A stretch of 18,771 nucleotides of DNA from Pseudomonadota bacterium (GTDB lineage Bacteria > Pseudomonadota > Alphaproteobacteria > Micavibrionales > Micavibrionaceae): assembly GCA_016198545.1 (NCBI GenBank), contig JACQIJ010000165.1, positions 1-18,771 of the forward strand, written 5' to 3'. A model generated the notes under the pieces. The model saw nothing but the letters and a program-made list of their open reading frames with translations, searched no databases and was not told where the DNA came from. Below, piece after piece: positions 7,002 through 13,872 of this stretch (within the stretch, counting starts at the first letter, position 1; each line of letters opens with the position of its first letter). Made by a program: the position numbers and the translations under genes.

Positions 7002-9497
7002 ATGGAAACAAGCACTCCAAAAACCTTAAGCGCCGGACACCGCAAGGCGCTGGGCGATAAGAAAAACATGGCGGACGCCCCGCCCGCGCCTGTCGCGGTT
7101 GCGGAAAGCCCTGCTGCGCCTCCCGCAAACCTCGATACCATCCCGGCCCATATCCGGCGCAAGGCATGGTTTACGCTGGCGCACCTCCTTCTGTCGCCCG
7201 GCGCTCTTGTAGCCGACATGGGTTGCGGGGACGGCGCCCTGACCCATGCTATGGCGGCCCTGCGTCCGGAAATAAAATTCATCGGCGTCGATCAGGATAA
7301 AAAGGCCGTCTCCCGCGCGCGCCAGACCTACAAGCTGCCTAACCTGGAATTCAGGGCGGCGGATATTTCCGGCGATGGCGCGTTCGATCCCGGATCGCTC
7401 GACGCCATCGTCAATTCGTTCATCCTGCACGAGGTATATTCAGCCTCCCGCTACAACGACCAGCAGGTGTCCCGCACGCTGGAAAGGCAGTTTTCATTGC
7501 TGAAAACGGACGGCCAGATGTTCATACGGGACTACGCCCTGCAGTATCCGGGCGAATACGTTCTGATGGAAATGCCTGCCGCGCCCGACCGCGGCAAAGA
7601 TATCCAGACGATGACCGAAACGGATCTCCTCCTGTGGTATGCCGATCACGCGCGCCCGAAGGAAGACCCCGGCTGCCACGGCTTCTTTATCGAGGAAATC
7701 GCAGCCCGCTTCCCGCAGACGCGGCTGTTCCGCCTGCCCTACAAATGGGCTTACGAATTCATCATGCGCAAAGACAGCCGTGCAACGCTGAAGGACGAAC
7801 TGCACAAAGAGTACACGTATTTCACGCAGCGCGATTTCAGAAGAGCCCTGCGCGCCCTGGGCGCGCGCGTTTTCTACACCGCGCCGCAATGGGATGAGAA
7901 AATCATCGCCAAGCGCTTCAAGGGGCGGTTCCGCCTGTATGATGACAACGGGCAGGCGCTGGGCATGCCGCCCACCAGCTTCATCGCCGTAGCGCACAAG
8001 GTCCGCGAACGCACCAGCCTCATCCTCGGCGAGCGCCGGCCTTCCAGCAAGCAGAGCGGCGGGGCGCTGCGCGTCACGGCAATGCGCAATGAACGCACGG
8101 GGCGGATCATGGATGTCGTATCAAGGGATATCGACATCACGGAAATCATTCCATACCGCATTACCGGCAAAAACCAGCTTTTTATCTACCTTCACGAAGG
8201 CCTGCCGCGCGGAATCGTGAATGCCGTACCCCGCGCTGGAAGGGAAATCGACGGCAAACGCTGGTCTGGACACATGGTTGAGGCGATCAGCGTCCCCACC
8301 GACGCGGTTGTCAGCGCGGACAAAGGGGAACTGAAGGAAACGGTCATTTTCTCCCGCGACTATCTGGGCCTGAAGCCTGCGATGGAAAGCAGGCTTGAGG
8401 AAGGGCCTGCCTATTATCCCGCGCCCGATTACATCGACGACCTGATTAAAACGCGATATCTGCGCGTAACGGAACGGGAAGATATTTCCGCGCCGCGCTC
8501 CGTGCCGCAGGACGCAAGCGGCTTCTCCACGACCGGAAAAATCAGGGAAATCAACGCGCAGGAAGCGCTCGACGCCATTGCCGTCGGCATGATCCCCAAT
8601 GCGCGGCTGGAGCTTCAAATTCTTGAATTGTACGGTAAACTGGGGCTGAAGGCGCAGACATGGCAGGAAAGCCCCCTGACGCTGACAGAGATCCAGCCGG
8701 AAACGATGTTCGACGCAAAAAATTTCGTTACGCTGAAAGCGTCTGGCGATACTACATTCAAAACCGTCAAGGGATCCGCCGGGCAGCTGCGCGCGGTGCA
8801 ATCCACCTTCGTTGATGAAGGATGGGTCGGCGGCGGCATGGCAGGGCTGGCGGCCCGCGATATTGAATTCGTCGTATCCGATGATAAAACGCTGAACAAG
8901 GCTGTCATTTTGCCGCTGGGCTTGAAAGACGGCAACGTCCTGATGGGCATGGAAGTCGAGTACCTGCCCGTGCCGCAACGGCATCAGGGCAACGGTTTGA
9001 GCCTGAAGGCGCCCAGCGTCATATTGCCGAAGGAAGTGACTGATATTTATCAGGCAAAGCGATATATCGCCGATCTGTTCGAAGTGTCCGTGGACGAAGT
9101 CTGGCGTCTGGGGGAAAGTTATTTCTGCCATACCGGCGTTACGCCTGTGCGCGTTTTCCCCTTTGCCGTCGCAGCAAAAGGGAAATGCGGAAATCCCATC
9201 GGCGGACCCGTGCAATTTGCGCCGATGGATTATATCTGGAACGTCATAGACAAGGTACTGGACTGGAAGCACGACACGAATTTTATTTCAGCCGTCAAAA
9301 AAGGCTATAATTTTCTTGCTTACGGTAGCGATCTGAACCTGAAATGGGCGGCAGGACGCGACGCTTTCTATCAACTTCGCGGGCACGACGTCCTGAACGT
9401 AGCTGCGGCGGAATCGCCCTCCGCAGTCCAGCCGGCGGCATCAAAGGACAACAAAGCTTCCGCGCCGCAGGAAGAAAGAAAAATCCATATAAAATGA
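7002..9497 (+). CDS. Large SAM methyltransferase fused to a Nudix-like C-terminal region
   Basis: Protein of about 831 aa. After a Pro/Ala-rich leader (1-50), a class I methyltransferase domain shows motif I 'VADMGCGDGA' (about 70-79), an acidic ribose-binding site 'IGVDQD' near 95-99, 'NSFILHEVY' (about 138) and 'GQMFIRDYAL' (motif V-like). It continues through 'EYTYFTQRDF' (about 270) and 'RFKGRFRLYDDNG' to 'MPPTSFIAVAHK' (about 322-333), a layout I recall from uncharacterised bacterial methyltransferases. The remaining 500 residues have two similar segments: 'LFIYLHEGLP' to 'GPAYYPAPDYIDD', and 'VLMGMEVEYLPVP' to 'GESYFCHTGVTPVRVFPF'. I read these as degenerate Nudix-like folds; this is inference. 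The substrate is unknown. ATG 7002 is chosen because a frame from 6891 would overlap comF and start before the promoter; ATG 7068 is possible. The stop overlaps the next start as ATGA. Confidence 0.75.
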   Translation: METSTPKTLSAGHRKALGDKKNMADAPPAPVAVAESPAAPPANLDTIPAHIRRKAWFTLAHLLLSPGALVADMGCGDGALTHAMAALRPEIKFIGVDQDKKAVSRARQTYKLPNLEFRAADISGDGAFDPGSLDAIVNSFILHEVYSASRYNDQQVSRTLERQFSLLKTDGQMFIRDYALQYPGEYVLMEMPAAPDRGKDIQTMTETDLLLWYADHARPKEDPGCHGFFIEEIAARFPQTRLFRLPYKWAYEFIMRKDSRATLKDELHKEYTYFTQRDFRRALRALGARVFYTAPQWDEKIIAKRFKGRFRLYDDNGQALGMPPTSFIAVAHKVRERTSLILGERRPSSKQSGGALRVTAMRNERTGRIMDVVSRDIDITEIIPYRITGKNQLFIYLHEGLPRGIVNAVPRAGREIDGKRWSGHMVEAISVPTDAVVSADKGELKETVIFSRDYLGLKPAMESRLEEGPAYYPAPDYIDDLIKTRYLRVTEREDISAPRSVPQDASGFSTTGKIREINAQEALDAIAVGMIPNARLELQILELYGKLGLKAQTWQESPLTLTEIQPETMFDAKNFVTLKASGDTTFKTVKGSAGQLRAVQSTFVDEGWVGGGMAGLAARDIEFVVSDDKTLNKAVILPLGLKDGNVLMGMEVEYLPVPQRHQGNGLSLKAPSVILPKEVTDIYQAKRYIADLFEVSVDEVWRLGESYFCHTGVTPVRVFPFAVAAKGKCGNPIGGPVQFAPMDYIWNVIDKVLDWKHDTNFISAVKKGYNFLAYGSDLNLKWAAGRDAFYQLRGHDVLNVAAAESPSAVQPAASKDNKASAPQEERKIHIK

Positions 9498-10273
9498 CGA
9501 AAGGAATCAGCGGCGCCGATCAAATTTTCATTTTCGACGGCGCGCAGATTTCCCGCGCGCGCGCGCGCGCTGCCGTATCCGGCCATGATGGATTCTTGCG
9601 TAAGCGGGTAGACAGGGATTTTTCGGAGCGCCTGCGGGACATAAAAAAAACTTTTTCGTCCCGGCGCGCTATCGAGCGCGCCGATTTCGATGAGAACGAT
9701 GTCCTGCGCATCGAACCGCAATCGTGCGACCTCATCCTGTGCCCCCCGTTTCTGCACGCCGTCAATGACCTTCCCGGGGCAATGACGCAGATCCGGCGCG
9801 CCCTGAAGCCCGACGGCTTGTTTATCGGCGCGCTTTTCGGCGGCAAAACATTGTACGAACTGCGCGAAAGCCTGATCGAGGCGGAAATGAGCGTTTGCGG
9901 CGGCATATCCCCCCGCGTCGCGCCGATGGCGGGAAGGCAGGACATGGCGGCATTGATGCAGCGCGCCGGGTTCGCCCTGCCCGTCGTCGACGCCGATATT
10001 CTGACAGCGACCTACAGCGACATCTTCCGCCTGATGGCCGATCTGCGCGGCATGGGGGAAACCAATGCGCTGACCGCGCGACGGAAAAGCTTTTCCCGGC
10101 GCAGCCTTTTCATGGAAGCAGACCATCGTTACCAGGAAAAATTCGGCGACGGCGAAGGCCGGATATCCGCAACCTTTGAAATCATATACCTGACCGGCTG
10201 GGCGCCCCATGAAACGCAGCAAAAGCCCCTGCCCCGCGGCAGCGCGCGGAAAAGCCTTGCGGACGTCCTGTAA
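9494..10273 (+). CDS. NDUFAF5/BioC-like methyltransferase lacking the SAM glycine loop
   Basis: 259-aa relative of the alphaproteobacterial and mitochondrial NDUFAF5 family (a complex I assembly factor and arginine hydroxylase in mitochondria). The N-terminus 'IFDGAQISRARARAA' and the middle 'FLHAVNDLPGAMTQIRRALK' fit, as do 'SPRVAPMAGRQDMAALMQRAGFAL'-like content near 140-165, 'LRGMGETNAL' and 'TFEIIYLTGWAPHETQQKPL'. The part that should hold the first beta strand and the DLGxGxG loop is missing. After 'RLRDIKKTFS' the chain jumps to 'SRRAIERADF...', which aligns to the strand after motif I, so roughly 40 residues are absent compared with relatives as I remember them. Methyl transfer is therefore doubtful. 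Its ATG overlaps the previous stop (ATGA), and its TAA overlaps gloB's ATG (TAATG). Confidence 0.82.
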   Translation: MTKGISGADQIFIFDGAQISRARARAAVSGHDGFLRKRVDRDFSERLRDIKKTFSSRRAIERADFDENDVLRIEPQSCDLILCPPFLHAVNDLPGAMTQIRRALKPDGLFIGALFGGKTLYELRESLIEAEMSVCGGISPRVAPMAGRQDMAALMQRAGFALPVVDADILTATYSDIFRLMADLRGMGETNALTARRKSFSRRSLFMEADHRYQEKFGDGEGRISATFEIIYLTGWAPHETQQKPLPRGSARKSLADVL

Positions 10274-10992
10274 TGCTGTCTATAGAATCGATCCCCGCTT
10301 TCGAGGACAACTACATCTGGTTGCTGCTTGACGGCAGCGGCAAGACCGCCGTCGTCGATCCCGGCGACGCAAAAGCCGTCGAAAGGGCGCTCGACCGCAG
10401 AAAACTGAGGCTTGATTGCATTCTCAATACGCACCACCACTGGGATCACACGGGCGGGAATGCCGCGCTCAAGCGGCGGTACGGATGCGCGGTCATCGGC
10501 CCGGCCGCCGATGCGCGCCGCATTCCCGGCATGGATACAGGCGTGAGGGAAAACGATATGGTTTCCATCGGTGATGCGCAGGCGCGCGTCATTGAAACGC
10601 CGGGCCATACGACAGGTCACGTATGCTTCTGGTTCGAAAAGGACAGGGCGCTGTTTTGCGGCGATACGCTTTTTTCAATGGGAACGGGCCGGCTGTTTGA
10701 AGGTACGCCTGAAATCATGTGGGCGTCGCTGCGGAAAATCGATGCGCTGCCGGACGACGCCATGATCTATTGCGCGCATGAATATACCGAAGAAAACGGC
10801 GATTTCTGCATGGCCGTGGACCCGGATAATCCCGATCTGAAAATACGCATGGATGAAGTAAGAAAGCTGCGCGCCGCCGGAAAACCGACATTGCCAGTTC
10901 ATCTGGGGATTGAGAAGAAGACAAACGCGCTGCTGCGCGCCACAAGTCCCGAAGCCTACGGCGCGCTCAGAAAGCGCAAGGATGAGCGCTGA
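10273..10992 (+). CDS. gloB: Hydroxyacylglutathione hydrolase (glyoxalase II)
   Basis: Complete 239-aa metallo-beta-lactamase-fold hydrolase that splits S-D-lactoylglutathione into D-lactate and glutathione, the second step of methylglyoxal detoxification in the cytoplasm. All metal ligands are visible: H54, H56, D58 and H59 in 'NTHHHWDHTGG', H112 in 'TPGHTTGH', D131 in 'LFCGDTLF', and H169 in 'YCAHEYT'. The glutathione-binding tail is represented by 'GIEKKTNALLRA' (common form: TNPFLR). The start overlaps the upstream TAA by one base (TAATG), so translation is probably coupled. It ends 3 bp from the convergent lectin-like gene. Confidence 0.95.
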   Translation: MLSIESIPAFEDNYIWLLLDGSGKTAVVDPGDAKAVERALDRRKLRLDCILNTHHHWDHTGGNAALKRRYGCAVIGPAADARRIPGMDTGVRENDMVSIGDAQARVIETPGHTTGHVCFWFEKDRALFCGDTLFSMGTGRLFEGTPEIMWASLRKIDALPDDAMIYCAHEYTEENGDFCMAVDPDNPDLKIRMDEVRKLRAAGKPTLPVHLGIEKKTNALLRATSPEAYGALRKRKDER

Positions 10993-10995
10993 TCC

Positions 10996-11847
10996 TTACG
11001 CATACGTCCTTCCATGCCGTGCGTTCAGGTGGTCAAAAATAAGCGCGGCCTGCGCGTCATCTATGAACGCATTGCCGCAGGAAAAATGATAAAAGCGCGA
11101 GTTGTTCGGCATCCTTCCGGCGGGGTTTCCGTTGTTTGATGACGCGAACAGCCGAAACGCTTCGTCCGAATCGGCCGTTACCGCCGTCCACGACTTGCTA
11201 AAAGACGTTTTTGTACGGGAATTCCGCCATATCCTGATATTGTTCGATGATGCCGTCATATCCGCGGATACGATGAACACATAGTCCGTGCCCGCCGCGG
11301 GCGCGAGGGATGTCAGAATGACGTTATCCAGCGTCGAGACGCCATTGCCCTGATAAAGGACCGCATCCGACGCACCGGCATAAAGATACAGGCCGAGGTC
11401 CGCGCCCGACCAGCTGGATCCCCATATGGATGTCGATGTCGTCGATCCTTTGCGAAAGGCGATAGCGGACCACCATTTGTTCGCGTTGTCCGTCCGCTGC
11501 AGCTTACGCAGCGTCGGAACAGCGGAAAAATCCTTTATCCTGAAATTGTCTCCGCCGTCAAAAGCGAAATATGCGGCGGCATTCCCCGCCGTTCCGGTGA
11601 AAGCCGGGTCATCCGTCGTTGCCGTCTCGCTTTCGCCTAAATGGAAATTGTACCCGGCCTGCGCCGCCCCGTCCGCCGGAGCCGCCACCAGATTCGCCAG
11701 CGTCTGCCCCGTGCCGGGGTAGCTTGACGTAATCGTAGCATCGAGGTCGCAGCAAGCAGAGGCAATGACGCCGTCAAGGTATGGAGAACCACCGGACGCG
11801 GGGGGAGTGTTGACGCCATGCATTCCATAACCTAATTTCTCTAACAT
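10996..11847 (-). CDS. Concanavalin A/LamG-like domain protein, unknown function
   Basis: 283-aa protein beginning 'MLEKLGYGMHGVNTPP'. From about residue 75 onward it has the alternating-strand, Ser/Thr/Asn/Gly-rich character of ConA-like jelly-roll domains: 'YFAFDGGDNFRIKDFS', 'KWWSAIAFRKGS', 'DYVFIVSADMTASSNNIRIWRN', 'FRLFASSNNGNPAGRMPNNSRFYHF', and a C-terminal helix 'DAQAALIFDHLNARHG' typical of LamG-like units. No signal peptide or membrane segment is seen. The ATG at 11847 is preceded by AGGAG at 6-nt spacing, so I prefer it over the ATG 24 bp upstream (11871). It is divergent from the dotM-dotL operon, which suggests shared control and perhaps a role with that system as a surface protein or substrate. 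A phage-tail-type adhesin remnant is another option. Confidence 0.72.
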   Translation of the reverse strand: MLEKLGYGMHGVNTPPASGGSPYLDGVIASACCDLDATITSSYPGTGQTLANLVAAPADGAAQAGYNFHLGESETATTDDPAFTGTAGNAAAYFAFDGGDNFRIKDFSAVPTLRKLQRTDNANKWWSAIAFRKGSTTSTSIWGSSWSGADLGLYLYAGASDAVLYQGNGVSTLDNVILTSLAPAAGTDYVFIVSADMTASSNNIRIWRNSRTKTSFSKSWTAVTADSDEAFRLFASSNNGNPAGRMPNNSRFYHFSCGNAFIDDAQAALIFDHLNARHGRTYA

Positions 11848-11887
11848 TTTTGCTCCTTTTATTCCTTTCATTTATTAACTCGGGCCC

Positions 11888-11916
11888 ACTATAATAGGAA
11901 TATAATCATTAATCAA
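11888..11916 (-). promoter_or_regulatory. Candidate promoter of the ConA-like gene
   Basis: On the minus strand, TTGATT (11911-11916) and TATAGT (11888-11893) are separated by exactly 17 bp, giving four of six and five of six consensus matches. The -35 box overlaps the edge of the 16-bp palindrome at 11915-11930, so a protein bound there could block or alter this promoter. Confidence 0.5.
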
Positions 11917-11930
11917 GGAATATATTCCTT
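11896..11930. promoter_or_regulatory. Operator-like palindrome with 20-bp spaced direct repeats
   Basis: AAGGAATATATTCCTT (11915-11930) is a perfect 16-bp palindrome. The half-site AGGAATATA occurs at 11896 and again at 11916, a 20-bp step that places both on the same face of the helix (about two turns). TATTCCTTT also appears at 11860-11868. This pattern, in the divergent gap between the ConA-like gene and dotM, is what a dimeric transcription factor site looks like. The binding factor is unknown. Confidence 0.5.
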
Positions 11931-11939
11931 TATATTTGC

Positions 11940-11963
11940 AACGCCTTGTTTGTAAAAGGCGTT
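11940..11963 (+). promoter_or_regulatory. Leader hairpin upstream of dotM
   Basis: AACGCCTT (11940-11947) and AAGGCGTT (11956-11963) form a perfect 8-bp stem with an 8-nt loop. There is no T-tract directly after it. Its arms share GGCG/CGCC cores with the next hairpin, so alternative pairing is possible, as in an attenuator. Confidence 0.4.
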
Positions 11964-11986
11964 TCAGACATCTGCCCGCTGCCTTT

Positions 11987-12007
11987 AATGGCGCCAGCGC
12001 CATTTTT
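11987..12007 (+). terminator. Terminator-like hairpin in the dotM leader
   Basis: AATGGCGC and GCGCCATT face each other across a 2-nt gap (realistically a 7-bp stem with a 4-nt loop) and are followed by TTTTT, the form of a rho-independent terminator on the plus strand. No plus-strand gene ends nearby: gloB stops 1 kb upstream and the gene in between is on the minus strand. It would therefore act on a transcript started in this intergenic region, either as an attenuator of the dotM operon or as the end of a short RNA. Confidence 0.5.
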
Positions 12008-12067
12008 CTGATAAATTCATAGGTGGTGAGATAATTCATACGCCCGTACCGGCCCGCAGCTGGGCGG

Positions 12068-13321
12068 ATGGCCGTTCAAACATTTTCATGGTTTACAACA
12101 GCAATGGCTGGCGGAGGAGAGGACAAAAACACGCTGCACGATGCCGCCCTGGGATGGGGAATCCTGGGCGTCGTGTTTCTGGCCATACTCTGGCTCATCT
12201 GGTTTTATTTTGAATACCAGATAAAGAACGCATTCCGCTGGTTGCGCTGGGGCGAAATGTGGCTGGTATCGCTTTTCGTGGATGATGATTACACCGTTGT
12301 CTGGAACGGGCGTAGCTACAATTACGACCGCCTCATCGAGGAAATACCCCATATAAAATCAACCGACTTGAACGGCGAATATATCAATGCGATTTCCATG
12401 ATGGCGATGATTCCGATGCAATACCTTTTCGTCGGATTGATCGGCCTGATGGGGTTTTGGGCCGTACTGCGCGGACCCGGAACGCAATACCGGCGCAAGC
12501 TTGGGCTCGACGGCCTTATCGGCGTGCAGGCAAAAACCTTCCCCGTCATCAGCCCCTTCGTGAGATTCAACCCGGGAAACCAGCCGCCCCGCGCGCCGGG
12601 AATGCCCGTTCCGGCGGATCTTCCCGCTTTCGCGGAAGCTCTGGGCCCGGAGGAATGGCTGGCTTACAATCAAATTCCCATTCCCGACGGCAACATCGAC
12701 GAACGCGCCGCCTACATCGCCTTTGCGCACCAGCTGGGGCCGCGCTGGCAGGGGGCCATGAAGATGGCTCCTTACAAGCAGGTCTTGCTTGCGGCTTTCT
12801 GCCTGAAAGCATCCCGGAAGCGCAAAGAGGCCGACGATATGCTGGGTGAATTGGCGCTGTGCTGGAACCACAAGGGCGGCCTGCGGTTAAAGAGGAAATT
12901 GATCGGCGACGCGCGCGCCGTTCTGCGCAATAAAAAACTGGCGGAGAAGGTTCTTGTAAAGTGCAACCAGCACGGATTTGAAACAGCCGTCCTGATGCGC
13001 GGTCTTGCCACGGCGCGGGAAGAAGGCGGCGTTCTGGCGCCCGCGCAGTTCGTGTGGTTGCGCGCGCACGACCGCGCCTTGTGGTATCCCCTGAACAATC
13101 TGGGACGGCAGTCATTCCATCTTGAAGCGCTGGGCGCTATGGCGCATTACAAGGCGGAGCGCATGACGCGCCGCCCGATCCCGCGCCCCAAGCTCGAAGG
13201 CGCAATCCAGACCATAACCGAATACATGAAATCGCGGAGGGCGCGCCCAATCCCGCAGCTGGACTATAGCCAGTCGAAAAAACAGGGGATAAAAAAGCCG
13301 GGCCGCGGTAGAAAAACTTGA
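12068..13321 (+). CDS. dotM: DotM/IcmP, type IVB coupling complex membrane protein
   Basis: Complete 417-aa protein. Two transmembrane segments near residues 29-50 and 113-134 are followed by a cytosolic domain. The domain carries the family's conserved stretch 'WLRAHDRALWYPLNNLGRQS' then 'LEALGAMAHYKAE' (about 329-363), which in Legionella DotM lies in the basic cytosolic domain that binds effectors with acidic C-terminal motifs. The IncI plasmid equivalent is TrbA. It acts at the inner membrane with the ATPase DotL. It is the first gene of a four-gene operon, and the next start is 19 bp downstream. An in-frame stop at 12032-12034 with no start codon in between fixes the start at or after 12068, although the ribosome-binding site is poor (GGGCGG next to the ATG). 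The C-terminus is Lys/Arg-rich. Confidence 0.9.
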   Translation: MAVQTFSWFTTAMAGGGEDKNTLHDAALGWGILGVVFLAILWLIWFYFEYQIKNAFRWLRWGEMWLVSLFVDDDYTVVWNGRSYNYDRLIEEIPHIKSTDLNGEYINAISMMAMIPMQYLFVGLIGLMGFWAVLRGPGTQYRRKLGLDGLIGVQAKTFPVISPFVRFNPGNQPPRAPGMPVPADLPAFAEALGPEEWLAYNQIPIPDGNIDERAAYIAFAHQLGPRWQGAMKMAPYKQVLLAAFCLKASRKRKEADDMLGELALCWNHKGGLRLKRKLIGDARAVLRNKKLAEKVLVKCNQHGFETAVLMRGLATAREEGGVLAPAQFVWLRAHDRALWYPLNNLGRQSFHLEALGAMAHYKAERMTRRPIPRPKLEGAIQTITEYMKSRRARPIPQLDYSQSKKQGIKKPGRGRKT

Positions 13322-13340
13322 AAGAAGGAGAAGGCGAAAA

Positions 13341-13868
13341 ATGAAAAAACTGATCGAATCTCTGACAGGCGGATATTCATCAAGCGCAAAGGTCGTTGAC
13401 GGCATGCTGATCCTGTCATTGCCGGACGCCGTTTCGCCCGTCATCTGGCGCATGGAGCTGGGGCATGCAAAAGCATCGGCAATGGAAGTGCGCGAAAACG
13501 GCGATGGAACGGTTTCTCTGGTGTTGCGCACGCCGCGCGGCGAAACGAATGAAATAGCGCCTTTCGCAACGCGAGCCGCGGCCGTAAAAGCTCTGATGGC
13601 AGTCAGCCGCGCGCTGGAAGCCGGCCAGGGCCGATCGACAGCGCAGCCGCAGACCAACGCCGCACCGATGCGGCAGAGAGGCGGACTGGTTCCCGGCCTG
13701 ATTGCGGTAGGAATTCTTATAATCCTGATCAGTATGTTTTTCAGCATGATGCCAAAAACAGTGCCGATGGGCGTTGCGCCGGCCAGCGGCGTTCCGGGGG
13801 CGACAACGGCGAACGGATCCACGGCAGGCGTACCCGTTTCCGCAGACGATTTTCTGAGAGGACGCTAG
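13341..13868 (+). CDS. Single-span membrane protein between DotM and DotL, unknown family
   Basis: 175-aa protein I do not recognise. Residues 1-95 look like a small alpha/beta domain: hydrophobic strands 'AKVVDGMLILSLPDA', 'VIWRMEL' and 'TVSLVLRTP', then a helix 'ATRAAAVKALMAVSRALEAG'. A polar Gln/Pro linker follows, then one hydrophobic span 'GLVPGLIAVGILIILISMFF' at about 115-134, and a Gly/Ala/Pro-rich tail ending in 'VPVSADDFLRGR'. There is no signal peptide. The strong ribosome-binding site AAGGAG lies upstream of the ATG, and dotL begins 4 bp after its stop. Its place between the two coupling-complex genes suggests that it is a further subunit. Legionella icmP and icmO are adjacent without such a gene, as far as I recall. 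Confidence 0.85.
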   Translation: MKKLIESLTGGYSSSAKVVDGMLILSLPDAVSPVIWRMELGHAKASAMEVRENGDGTVSLVLRTPRGETNEIAPFATRAAAVKALMAVSRALEAGQGRSTAQPQTNAAPMRQRGGLVPGLIAVGILIILISMFFSMMPKTVPMGVAPASGVPGATTANGSTAGVPVSADDFLRGR

Positions 13869-13872
13869 ACGC

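Noticed and set aside
8121..9272. Long minus-strand open frame inside the large methyltransferase gene
   Set aside because: Antisense shadow: no recognisable motifs, and it conflicts with a coherent coupled operon on the plus strand.
9344..9493. Extended start of the NDUFAF5-like gene from 9344
   Set aside because: The extra 50 residues overlap the preceding gene in another frame and resemble no family N-terminus. The ATGA junction at 9494 leads directly to the family-like 'QIFIFDGAQ'.
9554..9570. Alternating CG tract as a possible Z-DNA or phase-variable repeat
   Set aside because: It encodes Arg-Ala residues that fit the family's Arg-rich N-terminus. Dinucleotide tracts of this size arise easily in GC-rich genes.
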